From CBDCDJ01 sp965215355 (lineage in GTDB: Bacteria; Deinococcota; Deinococci; Deinococcales; Trueperaceae): 64,000 bases of DNA. Positions 33,761-42,211 of the stretch are shown here, piece after piece. Positions within the stretch are counted from its first letter, which is position 1. Each line of letters starts with the position of its first letter. The notes beneath the pieces are model-generated. The model worked only from the letters and a program-made list of their open reading frames with translations. It was not told where the DNA came from and did no database searches. The position numbers and the translations under genes are program-made. The DNA is taken from the NCBI GenBank assembly GCA_965215355.1, contig CBDCDJ010000007.1, positions 2,914,001 through 2,978,000 of the forward strand, read 5' to 3'.

Positions 33761-34552
33761 TCAGGGCGTTCGAAGAGCGGGGTCGGTGCTGACGCCGTAG
33801 GCACTCCCTGCCCCCGCCATCAGGTGAAGGCCGTAAAGCGTGCAGCCCGGCGGCACGGCGACCGTGTGGTAGCCCTTACCGATCGCCAGGGTGTCACGGT
33901 GCAACAGCGTGAACGCTTCTTCGCTGTCCTCGTTATAGACGCGAGCCAGCGCGAACGCCGCCGGGTTCAGGCGGTAGTGGCTGAGTTGCTCGAGCGCCAC
34001 CTCGTTCCCGGCGTTTTCGTCGTGCTTGTGCGGCGGATAGGGAAACCAGACACCGCTCTGCACCACTTCGCTGCACAACAAATGTTCGGCCGCGCCGGGG
34101 GGCAGCAAAGACCGAACCCGCACGCCCGCGTGGCTCTCAGTCCTGACCTCTGCGGGACGAATCAGGCGCGGTGGGAAGTTGCCCTGGGCGCTCGAGCGGG
34201 CGTAAGCGATTTCGGCGTCGCCGTGGGGGGTCAGCCGGTAGCTGTGGCGGGGCGGCAGGTAAACCACGAAAGGCGCTGCCTCGAAGACGTCCTTGCGGCC
34301 CTCGACGGTCCAGACGTGCGAGGTTTCACCTTCGACCGCGAAGGTCGCGTCGCCCGACATGAAGACGATGCAGACCTCGTCGCCTTCGGCCTCGCCGTCG
34401 ATTGTTTGGCCCTGCAAGAACTTGTAAACACGCAACGAGGTCAGGTGGCGGAAACCGGTCAGGTTTGTGTCTACGTCTACAGGCCGCGCCACCTCGCCCA
34501 CGCCGGGCAAGTGGATGCGGCGAGTGTCGTCGGCTGAGATTTTCAGGTTCAT
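33761..34552 (-). CDS. IolB-like 5-deoxy-glucuronate isomerase family protein
   Basis: 263 residues, two cupin domains. IolB converts 5-deoxy-glucuronate in inositol catabolism; related KduI acts on keto-uronates. Motif PYPPHKHDE (metal histidines) and LPPRHSYRLTPHGDAEIAYA match IolB. No other iol genes are in view, so the substrate here may be another uronate-like sugar. TAAAGT six bases before the ATG suggests a leaderless transcript, with an inverted repeat (34564-34595) over the promoter. Convergent with the NodB-like pair. Confidence 0.82.
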   Translation of the reverse strand: MNLKISADDTRRIHLPGVGEVARPVDVDTNLTGFRHLTSLRVYKFLQGQTIDGEAEGDEVCIVFMSGDATFAVEGETSHVWTVEGRKDVFEAAPFVVYLPPRHSYRLTPHGDAEIAYARSSAQGNFPPRLIRPAEVRTESHAGVRVRSLLPPGAAEHLLCSEVVQSGVWFPYPPHKHDENAGNEVALEQLSHYRLNPAAFALARVYNEDSEEAFTLLHRDTLAIGKGYHTVAVPPGCTLYGLHLMAGAGSAYGVSTDPALRTP

Positions 34553-34563
34553 ACAGCCACTTT

Positions 34564-34595
34564 ACCTGTTGACAAGCCAAGAGACACGAACAGGT
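34564..34595. promoter_or_regulatory. Inverted repeat over the iolB-like promoter
   Basis: ACCTGTT (34564-34570) and AACAGGT (34589-34595), perfect 7-bp arms with an 18-bp gap, overlapping the -10/-35 region of the minus-strand gene. Candidate operator; the sequence differs from the shared site of the other promoters in this locus. Confidence 0.45.
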
Positions 34596-34694
34596 TTGAA
34601 TACCTCAGTTTACACACCGTTCTCGGTTGAGAGAGCAAACGAATAGAGGAGGACAGGCCTTACTCTACTTTCAACTTTTCACTCGGCACTCTCC

Positions 34695-36395
34695 CTAAAG
34701 GTCCGTCACCGCGCCGGTCGAGGCGCTCGAGACCGCTTTCAGGTACTTGTACAGAACACCCGAGGTGTATTTGGGCGCGGGCGCTCGCCAGGCGGCGCGG
34801 CGCTTTGCCAACTCGTCTTCGTCCACCTCGAGCTGCAACAGGCGCCTGTCCGTGTCGATGGTGATGCGGTCGCCTTCTTGCACCAGCGCCAGCGGCCCGC
34901 CGAGTTGCGCTTCCGGGCAGACGTGCCCGACGACGAGGCCGTAGGTCGCGCCCGAAAAGCGCCCGTCGGTAATCAGCCCGACCGAGTCGCCCAAACCTTT
35001 GCCGATGATCGCGCTCGTCGGTGAGAGCATCTCGCGCATTCCGGGGCCGCCTTTGGGACCTTCGTAGCGGATGACGACGATGTCGCCGGGTTGAACGCGG
35101 TCGTTGAGGATGGCGTCCAGACTCGCCTCTTCGGCGTCGAAGACTCGAGCCCGGCCCGTCATGGTGCTGCGTTTGACGCCGCTCACCTTGGCGACGGCCC
35201 CGTCGGGGGCGAGGTTGCCCTTGAGAATCACTAAGTGCCCCTGCGGGTACTTGGGCTTGTCGAAGGGCAACACCACGTCCTGGCCTGCGGGCGGCGTGCC
35301 CGACACCTCTTTCAAATTTTCCGCCACGGTCTGCCCCGTCACGGTAAGGCAGTCGCCGTGCAGCAGCCCTTCGTTCAGGAGCATCTTCATGACGAGCGGA
35401 ATGCCGCCGACGCGGTGCAGGTCGGTGGCGACGTAACGACCCGAGGGCATCATGTCGGCCAGGTGCGGGGTGCTCTCGCGTACGGTTTCAAAGTCGTCGA
35501 TGTTCAGCTCGACGCCCGCCGCGTGCGCCATCGCCAAGAAGTGCAGCACGGCGTTGGTCGAGCCGCCGACGGCCATCACCACGCGCAGCCCGTTTTCGAA
35601 CGCTTTGCTCGTCAAAATATCGCGTGGTTTAAGGTCGTTTTCTATGAGGTGCAGCAGGGCGGTACCGCTCGCCGCCGCGCTCTCGACTTTTTCGGCGTCT
35701 TCGGCCGCCATCGTCGAGGAGTAAGGCAAGCTCATCCCCATCGCCTCGAGGGCCGCGGACATGGTGTTGGCGGTGTACATGCCGCCGCAACTTCCTTTGC
35801 CGGGGCAAGCGTTCCGCTCGACCTCGCGGAAGGTTTCCAAAGGAATGCGCCCCGCCGCGTATTCGCCCACCGCCTCGAAGGCCGAAACGATGTTGATGTC
35901 GTGGCCGTCCACCCGGCCCGGTTTAATCGTGCCGCCGTAGACGAAAATACTCGGAATGTTCAGCCGCGCCATCGCAATCATGGCGGCGGGCATGTTCTTG
36001 TCACAGCCGCCGACGGCGATAAGCCCGTCGTAACTGAGGCCCCGGCACACGGTCTCGATGGAGTCGGCGATGACTTCTCGCGAGACGAGGCTGCACTTCA
36101 TCCCTTCGGTGCCCATGCTGATGGCGTCCGAAATCGTAATCGTGCCGAAGGTGCGCGGCATTCCGCCCGCCTGGTAGACGGCTTTCTCGGCGGCGTCGCT
36201 CAGCTCGCCCAGGCCCGCGTTGCACGGCGTCAGGTTGCTGTAACCGTTGGCGACGGCGATGATAGGTTTCGTAAAGTCTTCGTCTTCGAAACCGACCGCC
36301 CGCAGCATCGAGCGATTGGGCGCACGGTGGTCGCCTTCGGTGGTGACGGCGCTGCGGTGGTTGAGTGGGCGACCGAGTCTGGTTTCTGTGGCCAT
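34695..36395 (-). CDS. ilvD: Dihydroxy-acid dehydratase
   Basis: 566 residues, normal length. Third step of valine/isoleucine synthesis. Signatures: GDHRAPNRSMLRAVGF, iron-sulfur cysteines in VGGCDKNMPAAM and NACPGKGSCGGMYTANTM, and the C-terminal DGRFSGATYG. ATG at 36395 has AAGGAGAACGC; the frame extends to 36431 without support. It lies inside a carbohydrate locus but ilvE follows about 6 kb away, so a branched-chain role is the best reading; a sugar-acid dehydratase role is less likely given the MPSGRYVATDLHRVGG wording. Confidence 0.92.
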   Translation of the reverse strand: MATETRLGRPLNHRSAVTTEGDHRAPNRSMLRAVGFEDEDFTKPIIAVANGYSNLTPCNAGLGELSDAAEKAVYQAGGMPRTFGTITISDAISMGTEGMKCSLVSREVIADSIETVCRGLSYDGLIAVGGCDKNMPAAMIAMARLNIPSIFVYGGTIKPGRVDGHDINIVSAFEAVGEYAAGRIPLETFREVERNACPGKGSCGGMYTANTMSAALEAMGMSLPYSSTMAAEDAEKVESAAASGTALLHLIENDLKPRDILTSKAFENGLRVVMAVGGSTNAVLHFLAMAHAAGVELNIDDFETVRESTPHLADMMPSGRYVATDLHRVGGIPLVMKMLLNEGLLHGDCLTVTGQTVAENLKEVSGTPPAGQDVVLPFDKPKYPQGHLVILKGNLAPDGAVAKVSGVKRSTMTGRARVFDAEEASLDAILNDRVQPGDIVVIRYEGPKGGPGMREMLSPTSAIIGKGLGDSVGLITDGRFSGATYGLVVGHVCPEAQLGGPLALVQEGDRITIDTDRRLLQLEVDEDELAKRRAAWRAPAPKYTSGVLYKYLKAVSSASTGAVTDL

Positions 36396-36416
36396 GCGTT
36401 CTCCTTTGCAACGTCG

Positions 36417-36440
36417 AGCGAGGGCTTGCAAGCCCTCGCT
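36417..36440. terminator. Perfect 24-bp palindrome between GH4 and ilvD genes
   Basis: AGCGAGGGCTTG / CAAGCCCTCGCT, a fully self-complementary 24-mer immediately after the GH4 stop codon and 22 bases before the ilvD start. No T tract follows on the minus strand, so it may be an mRNA-processing or attenuation hairpin rather than a simple terminator. Confidence 0.55.
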
Positions 36441-36441
36441 G

Positions 36442-37815
36442 TCAGGCGGCGAATTGGGGCAGGTGTTCGCGGTGGGTCTCGAGCAAGGCTCGAGCGAGGC
36501 GTTGCGCGCGTTCCGGCTCGCGCACGGACCCGTCGCTCAGCAAAGCCTCGACGAACAGGTTGAAGTCGCCCTGGAGCGCCGCTTCCACGGTAATCTCGAT
36601 AGAGCGCAGTTTGGGCAAGAGCATGGCGGCGAGCACGTCGGGCAGCGGCGGGGCGTGGAGTTGGCAAAAGCCTCGGGCGGTGGCGGCGGCGGGCAGCTCG
36701 AGCACCGCTTCAAGGGGCAGGTTCGGCACCGCGCCCGCGTTGGGCAGGTTCACCGAGAAGGTCTCGCGCTTGTCCGTCAGCAGCGAAGTCATCATCTCTA
36801 AGAGCTGCTCGTGCTCGCCGGGAACGCGGTCGAAAAAGTCGTCGGGTAGGGGGTCGCCCGAACGCGCGAGGCGGGTAAATTCCTCGTAGACCTCGTCGCC
36901 CCAGGCGATGCGTTTGTCGATGGGATAAGCGTCGACGCCTAAGGTTTTGCCGTAATAGCGCCCTCCGGGAAAGCGTTCGGGAAAGAACTCGGCGACGTGG
37001 CGGTCCATCATCAGCGGAAAAACGCCGTACTGCTCGAAAAAGCCCCAACTGAACGGGTCGTCCGAATAGCGCGGCGCGCGGCCCGTTATCCAGTTGACGA
37101 ACTCGTCTTTGGCTGCAATTTCTTCTTCTACTTTGGAGCGCTGCTCGGCAAGCTTTTCCCGAATCAGTGGAAAAGCGTCCTGCCCCTGGTAAAAAATATG
37201 GGTCAGGAAGGTCAGGTGATTGAGCCCGACGCCGAAGCTACTGATACTCCCCTCTTCGACGCCGAGAAACCGCGCCAGGTAACCTTCGGACACGTGGACG
37301 CCGTGGCACAGGCCGATTAAAGGCACGCCGGTCGCCTTGCGCACCGCGCGGCACACGGCGGTCATGGGGTTCGAATAGTTCAAGAAGTAAGCCTCGGGAC
37401 AAAGCTCCGCGACGTCCTCAGCGATGGCGACCATCGGCGGAATCATGCGCAGGGCGCGCGAGACGCCCCCCGGCATCACGGTGTCGCCGACGGGCTGGAA
37501 CACGCCGTGTTCGCGCGGCACTTTCACGTCCAGTTCCCAACCGCGCCGCCCGCCCACGGCAATCGTCGTCACCACGAAACTGGCCCCGGCCAACACCTCG
37601 CGGCGCTCGGTCGTCGCGGTGACGGGGATGTTCACCCCTTTGGCCTGCAGCATTTTTTGGGTGACCAGGTGGATGGACTCGAGCACTTCCTCGTCGATGT
37701 CCACCAGGGCCAGTTCCCACTGAAACGGGCCGTCGCCCAAAATGAGGTCGGCGACCAGTCGCTGCGTGAAGGTGGTACTCCCCGCCCCGATGAGCACGAT
37801 TTTTCGTCTTGTCAC
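36442..37815 (-). CDS. Glycoside hydrolase family 4 (MelA/LplD-like)
   Basis: 457 residues from the GTG at 37815 (GGAAGGAAC upstream); the open frame continues further but is not family-like. GH4 enzymes use NAD+ and a divalent metal to cleave glycosides by redox elimination. Seen: Rossmann start IVLIGAGSTTFTQRLVADL, NYSNPMTAVCRA, metal cysteine in GLCHGVHVSEG and histidine in GLNHLTFLTHIF. Substrate could be an alpha-galactoside, alpha-glucoside or galacturonide. Promoter at 37878-37906 shares the architecture of the locus. Confidence 0.88.
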   Translation of the reverse strand: MTRRKIVLIGAGSTTFTQRLVADLILGDGPFQWELALVDIDEEVLESIHLVTQKMLQAKGVNIPVTATTERREVLAGASFVVTTIAVGGRRGWELDVKVPREHGVFQPVGDTVMPGGVSRALRMIPPMVAIAEDVAELCPEAYFLNYSNPMTAVCRAVRKATGVPLIGLCHGVHVSEGYLARFLGVEEGSISSFGVGLNHLTFLTHIFYQGQDAFPLIREKLAEQRSKVEEEIAAKDEFVNWITGRAPRYSDDPFSWGFFEQYGVFPLMMDRHVAEFFPERFPGGRYYGKTLGVDAYPIDKRIAWGDEVYEEFTRLARSGDPLPDDFFDRVPGEHEQLLEMMTSLLTDKRETFSVNLPNAGAVPNLPLEAVLELPAAATARGFCQLHAPPLPDVLAAMLLPKLRSIEITVEAALQGDFNLFVEALLSDGSVREPERAQRLARALLETHREHLPQFAA

Positions 37816-37877
37816 GGTTTGTTCCTTCCCGGCGCGGCCTCGTTTGCGACCACGCTGAGGTCTGTAGCTTGGGCTCG

Positions 37878-37906
37878 AGTCTAGCCTACGGACAAGCAAA
37901 AAACAA
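37878..37906 (-). promoter_or_regulatory. GH4 gene promoter (P3)
   Basis: On the minus strand: -35 TTGTTT (37906-37901), 17-bp spacer starting TTTGCTTG, -10 TAGACT (37883-37878). An A-rich GCAAAAATG precedes the -35. It resembles P1 and P2 across the -35 and early spacer, with a weaker upstream half-site. Confidence 0.5.
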
Positions 37907-38102
37907 CATTTTTGCGGGTGGGATTGACGGGCCGCTTTAGAGAGGTTCAGCTCGAGCGCTTCAGTCTTAACAGGGGGCAGTTCCGAGCACACGCGAAAAG
38001 ACTTGCGGGGAAAAAAAGCTCGTGCCCTCGACTCAGTTTCAACTCGGTCCTCGGCGCTTCCCCGTCCATCCTGTATCCTGATGAACGGAAAGAGTCGTCA
38101 AC

Positions 38103-38858
38103 GTGATCAAAGCTGAGCGGCACGACACGATTTTGAGCGAGCTTGCGCGGCGGGGGACGCTTCGGGTGCAGGACCTCTCGAGCTTGCTCGAAGTCTCCGC
38201 GGCGACCGTGCGGCGCGACCTCGCCGACCTCGACGGACAAAAGTTGGTGCGCCGCACCCACGGCGGCGTGACCTTGCGCGACCCCCACGACGAGCGTCCC
38301 TTTTTTACCAAAGTGACCGCTTACCTGGCGGAAAAACGCCGTATCGGGGTGATGGCCGCGTCGCTCGTCACGGCGGGCCAGACCGTCGGCTGTAGCGGCG
38401 GCACCACCGTCATCCAGACCATGAAAGCGCTCAAAAACAAAAACATCCGGGTCGTGACCAACGCCGTGAACGTGGCGATGGAGTTCGCCCACTCCCCCGA
38501 AACCGAGGTGCTGGTGACGGGGGGCTTTTTTAGAGGCCGTACCTTCGAGATGGTCGGCCACGTCGCCGAACGAACCCTGCGCGAAGTGAACGTGGACGTG
38601 GCGCTCGTCGGGGTCGACGGATTGTCCCTGGAGCGGGGCCTCACCACCTACAACCAGGCGGAGGCTTACGTCATCCACGAACTGCTCGAGCGCGCCGCGG
38701 AAGTGTGGGCCGTCGCCGACCACAGCAAGTTGGGGATCGTCAAACCGGCGGTCATGGCCCCCCTGGACAAACTGACCCGGCTCGTCACCGACACGGACGC
38801 GCCCGCCGACTTCGTGGCGCGGTTGCGGGGCCGAGGCGTCGACGTGGTGCTCGCCTGA
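38103..38858 (+). CDS. DeoR-family transcriptional regulator
   Basis: 251 residues. N-terminal DeoR helix-turn-helix: ERHDTILSELARRGTLRVQDLSSLLEVSAATVRRDLADLD, then VRRTHGGV. The C-terminal sensor domain resembles sugar-phosphate isomerases (GCSGGTTVIQTMKAL, VVTNAVNVAMEF, DVALVGVDGLS). Such regulators bind a phosphorylated sugar intermediate. GTG start with GGAAAGAG. Probable repressor of the P1, P2 and P3 promoters, inferred from proximity. Confidence 0.88.
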   Translation: MIKAERHDTILSELARRGTLRVQDLSSLLEVSAATVRRDLADLDGQKLVRRTHGGVTLRDPHDERPFFTKVTAYLAEKRRIGVMAASLVTAGQTVGCSGGTTVIQTMKALKNKNIRVVTNAVNVAMEFAHSPETEVLVTGGFFRGRTFEMVGHVAERTLREVNVDVALVGVDGLSLERGLTTYNQAEAYVIHELLERAAEVWAVADHSKLGIVKPAVMAPLDKLTRLVTDTDAPADFVARLRGRGVDVVLA

Positions 38859-38896
38859 CGGTCGTGTCTTTGGAGCAGTGTGGAACAGTCAATTAC

Positions 38897-38938
38897 GAGC
38901 ACAACTTTGTTGATTTTTGGTCGGCTTGCCGTTATACT
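38897..38938 (+). promoter_or_regulatory. Dehydrogenase-SIS-kinase promoter with shared regulatory site (P2)
   Basis: GAGCACAA (38897-38904), -35 TTGATT (38910-38915), 17-bp spacer beginning with TTTGGTCG, -10 TATACT (38933-38938). Matches P1 at GAGCACAA, GTTG and TTTGGTCG in the same register. Confidence 0.65.
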
Positions 38939-38980
38939 CGAGCTGAAAACACGCCCCTCGAGAAATGGACTTCGACCCCC

Positions 38981-40009
38981 GTGTCTAGCGCCGCCCTAAA
39001 CCAGCGAAACATTTTGGTCGTTTCAGACAGTTTGCACGAGCTGCCGGAAGCCGTGGCGCTGTTGGAGGCGTCGGGACACCGCATCGGCTACGTACCCGCC
39101 CTCAAACGCTGGCAGGACATCACCGCCGAGGACAGCCCGGTTTCGGTCGCCGCGGCGGACGCCGTCGTCATGGGCCGGGTCATGAGCGTGGACGCAGAAG
39201 CGCTGAACCTGGCAAAAAACCTCAAGGTGATAGCCCTGCACACCTCGGGGCGGGACAACGTGGACGTCGACGCGGCCAGCGAGCGTGGCGTGGTCGTGAC
39301 CAACGTCAAGGGGGTCAACGCCGAGCAGTGTGCCGACTTCGCGCTGGGTCTGATGCTGGCCACGGTGCGGCAAATCGTGCGGGGCGACAAGGCCGTCCGC
39401 GCGGGCAAGTGGGTGGCCGAGACGAGCGGCAGCTTGGACATTTCCGGGGCAACTCTGGGGCTTGTCGGCCTGGGGCAAATCGGCCGCGCCGTGCTGCACC
39501 GAGCGGCGGGCTTCAACATGAAGCTCCTGGTTCACACGCGCACGCACGACGCCGCCTTCGCCGAGCGCTACGGGGCGCGCTTTGTGACGTTAGACGCGTT
39601 GCTCGAGCAAGCCGACATCGTCTGTTTGACCGCCTCGCTCACGCCCGCAACCCGGCACCTGCTGGCCGCGCCCGAACTGCGCCGGATGAAAAAAAGCGCC
39701 TACCTCGTCAACGTCGCCCGCGGCGAACTCGTCGACGAAAGGGCGCTGCACCGCGCGCTCACGGAGGGCGAAATAGCCGGGGCCGGGCTGGACGTGTTCG
39801 AGACCGAGCCTCTGTTTGAAAGCCCGCTGTTCGGCCTCGAGAACGTGGTGGTCACGCCCCACATGGCGGGTCTCACCGTGAGCGGCAAGGTCAACGCGGC
39901 GGTGCGAGCTGTACAAAACGCGCTGTCGGTGCTGGCGGGCGATGTACCCCCGGACGCCCTCAACCCGCACGCCCTCGACCCGACGATACGCCGGAAGGAA
40001 AACGTGTGA
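38981..40009 (+). CDS. D-isomer-specific 2-hydroxyacid dehydrogenase
   Basis: 342 residues from the GTG at 38981. NAD(P)-binding motif GLVGLGQIGRAVLHRA, catalytic arginine region LVNVARGELVDERAL, glutamate in DVFETEP and histidine in VVVTPHMAG are all present. Similar to SerA/glyoxylate reductase-type enzymes. First gene of a three-gene unit; its stop overlaps the next start (GTGTGA). It may reduce or oxidise a sugar-acid intermediate. Confidence 0.85.
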   Translation: MSSAALNQRNILVVSDSLHELPEAVALLEASGHRIGYVPALKRWQDITAEDSPVSVAAADAVVMGRVMSVDAEALNLAKNLKVIALHTSGRDNVDVDAASERGVVVTNVKGVNAEQCADFALGLMLATVRQIVRGDKAVRAGKWVAETSGSLDISGATLGLVGLGQIGRAVLHRAAGFNMKLLVHTRTHDAAFAERYGARFVTLDALLEQADIVCLTASLTPATRHLLAAPELRRMKKSAYLVNVARGELVDERALHRALTEGEIAGAGLDVFETEPLFESPLFGLENVVVTPHMAGLTVSGKVNAAVRAVQNALSVLAGDVPPDALNPHALDPTIRRKENV

Positions 40010-41079
40010 ACGGAACCGTCACCGAACGCGAGCTGTTGTCGCAACCTAGGAGCTGGCAAACGCTGCTGACCCGTGTTCGGGCACCGGAGGCGTTGCCCAG
40101 GCTCAGGCTTGACGATTTCGACGAGATTGTCGTGTTCGGCTCGGGCACGTCTTACTACCTGGCGCTGCTGCTGGCCGAGTTGCTCTACGGACTCGGCCAG
40201 CGCGTGCGCGCGCTGCCGTCTTGCGAACTGTTTTTGAACGAAGGGCGTTACTTAGCAGGGCGCGAGGCCAGGCGCTTGGGCGTCGGCATCTCGCGCTCGG
40301 GCGAGTCGAGCGAGGCGCTCATCGCCGCCGAGGTCCTGAAAGCGCACGGCGCGCCCCTTTTAGCCGTCGGCTGCGACGCGGCGAGCACGCTGCCCCGCCA
40401 AGCGGACTTTCGGCTCGTCGTCCTGGAGGGCCGGGAGGACGGCATGGTCATGTTGAGGTCGTTCACCTCGATGCTGCTCGGCTTTCAGCTTTTTCTGGCG
40501 CGCGCTGCGGGCAGCGACAAACCCGACATCGACAAATCGAACACTGACAAACCGAACATTGACAAACATGCCGGCCTGCCCGCGGCGGGCGAACGCGTCC
40601 TCGAGCAGTACCGTCCGGCGCTGAAAACCCTGGCGAACAGGTCCGACTTCAGGCGCTTCGTCGTCCTCGGCTCCGGCTTGCATTACCCCCTCGCCCGCGA
40701 GGCCGCCCTGAAGTTTCAGGAGATGGCGATCGTCACGAGCGAGGCCTACCACACGCTCGAGTACCGGCACGGCCCCAAGGCCACGGCGGGCACGGACACC
40801 CTGGTGGTGTTGTTCGACTCCGAAGGCCACAGCGACTACGGGCTGGACCTCCTCGAAGACCTCACAGGCTACGGCGTGACGAGTCTCGTCGTCGGCGAAA
40901 CGGCGCAAGCCTACCAGGGAGTGGCCGACGAGGTCGTCGCGCTCGAGTCCGGCTTGAGCGAGGCCGCCAGGTTGGTACTGGCGCTGCTGCCCGTCCAGCT
41001 GCTCGCGCTCGAAACAGCGTTTCGGCTTGGCCAAAACCCCGACAGCCCCCGGAACTTGTCGCCGGTCGTCAGGTTCTAG
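40006..41079 (+). CDS. SIS-domain sugar isomerase/deaminase (AgaS/FrlB-like)
   Basis: 357 residues with two SIS domains, as in the isomerase half of GlmS and in AgaS/FrlB. Domain 1: VVFGSGTSYYLALLLAELL and ISRSGESSEAL; domain 2: VVLGSGLHYPLAREAALKF, SEAYHTLEYRHGPKA. The linker (about 170-190) is an imperfect DKPDIDKSNTDKPNIDK repeat encoded by 15-bp tandem DNA repeats. SIS proteins of this type release ammonia or an amino acid from a phosphorylated amino sugar. Translation is coupled to the gene before. Confidence 0.85.
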   Translation: MNGTVTERELLSQPRSWQTLLTRVRAPEALPRLRLDDFDEIVVFGSGTSYYLALLLAELLYGLGQRVRALPSCELFLNEGRYLAGREARRLGVGISRSGESSEALIAAEVLKAHGAPLLAVGCDAASTLPRQADFRLVVLEGREDGMVMLRSFTSMLLGFQLFLARAAGSDKPDIDKSNTDKPNIDKHAGLPAAGERVLEQYRPALKTLANRSDFRRFVVLGSGLHYPLAREAALKFQEMAIVTSEAYHTLEYRHGPKATAGTDTLVVLFDSEGHSDYGLDLLEDLTGYGVTSLVVGETAQAYQGVADEVVALESGLSEAARLVLALLPVQLLALETAFRLGQNPDSPRNLSPVVRF

Positions 41080-41109
41080 TCCCTCAAACGTCTCGAGACC
41101 CCAGAAACG

Positions 41110-42063
41110 GTGTCCAAGCCTTACGACGTGCTCGCGGTCGGCGAACTCAACCCCGACCTGGTGCTGACCGGGATTCGGGCGGAGGCCCCCGTCCTGGGCA
41201 CCGAACAGGAGGTCGGCAGCTTGGCGACGACCCTGGGCAGTTCGACGGCGATTTGCACCGTCGGGCTGAGCCGGCTCGGTTTGAAGACGGCGCTCGTGGC
41301 CGTCGTCGGCGACGACGAGTACGGCAAGTTCTGCTTGGCCGCCCTGAAACGGGAGCGCGTCGACACCCGGCACGTCGTGGTGGACGCCGCCCTGCAAACG
41401 GGCGTCACGGTGTCGCTGAGCTACCCGGAAGACCGTTTGCTCGCCACCTTTCCCGGCAGTATGCGCGCGCTGCAGGCCGAGGCGGTGCCCGACGACCTGC
41501 TGGCTCGAGCCGGGCACTTACACGTCGCTTCTTTTTTCTTACAGACCGCGTTGCAACCCGGTCTGGCGGCTCTTTTCGCACGAGCCAAGGCGCAGGGTTT
41601 GAGCACCTCTCTCGACACCGGCTGGGACCCGGACGAGCGCTGGGAACGGGACAAGCTCGAGCCCGTCTTCCCTCACCTGGACGTCTTTTTACCCAACGCC
41701 GCGGAGTTGGCGGCGCTCGCCGGCGACGCCGACCCGGCCGTCGCCGCGGCGTGGGCGTTGGAACGAGGCGCGCGTTACGTCGCCCTCAAACGGGGCGGGC
41801 AGGGCGCGACGCTGTACCGGAGGAACGCGCCTCCCTCGCACCACACGGGTTTCGCCGCTCGCGTCGTCGACACGACGGGCGCAGGCGACGCCTTCAACGC
41901 CGGCTTTTTGTACGGCTTTCTTAAGGGTTGGCGCGAGGCCGAGGCGCTCGAGCTGGCGAACGCCTGCGGCGCGCTGGCGGTAACGTCCGTAGGCGGCACC
42001 GGGGGCTTCGGAAGCTTACAGGACGTGAGGCGTTTTTTGGCAGGCCGCCCCGAGTCCAGCTAG
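41110..42063 (+). CDS. PfkB-family carbohydrate kinase
   Basis: 317 residues. Ribokinase-like fold: start YDVLAVGELNPDLVLTG, GSSTAICTVGLSRLG, ADP/ATP region FLPNAAELAALAG and the anion-hole motif VVDTTGAGDAFNAGFLYG with catalytic aspartate. GTG start 30 bases after the SIS gene. Likely phosphorylates the sugar imported by the ABC transporter or an intermediate made by the SIS protein. Confidence 0.9.
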   Translation: MSKPYDVLAVGELNPDLVLTGIRAEAPVLGTEQEVGSLATTLGSSTAICTVGLSRLGLKTALVAVVGDDEYGKFCLAALKRERVDTRHVVVDAALQTGVTVSLSYPEDRLLATFPGSMRALQAEAVPDDLLARAGHLHVASFFLQTALQPGLAALFARAKAQGLSTSLDTGWDPDERWERDKLEPVFPHLDVFLPNAAELAALAGDADPAVAAAWALERGARYVALKRGGQGATLYRRNAPPSHHTGFAARVVDTTGAGDAFNAGFLYGFLKGWREAEALELANACGALAVTSVGGTGGFGSLQDVRRFLAGRPESS

Positions 42064-42124
42064 CCGGCGAGCGCTGTCGGCGTACGTCTTTTTCACCCAA
42101 TCCGACAAAAAACGTGACGCTCGC

Positions 42125-42160
42125 ACCCGGCTCGAGCCCGCTCAACCGGGTCGGGTTTTT
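42125..42160 (+). terminator. Terminator after the PfkB kinase gene
   Basis: ACCCGG (42125-42130) / CCGGGT (42146-42151), with a second nested pairing around CTCGAG, followed by CGGG and TTTTT. Reasonable intrinsic terminator for the plus-strand operon facing the convergent ilvE. Confidence 0.55.
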
Positions 42161-42211
42161 GTAAAAAGCCGCAGAGCTTGACCGAAGAGTGTTAACCGGA
42201 GGCCGTTTAAG

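Noticed and set aside
34695..36395. IlvD-like gene read as a sugar-acid dehydratase because of its neighbours.
   Set aside because: The sequence wording fits true dihydroxy-acid dehydratase and ilvE is nearby; location alone is not enough.
35235..36563. 442-codon frame antisense to ilvD.
   Set aside because: Shadow of ilvD, whose cofactor motifs are unmistakable on the other strand.
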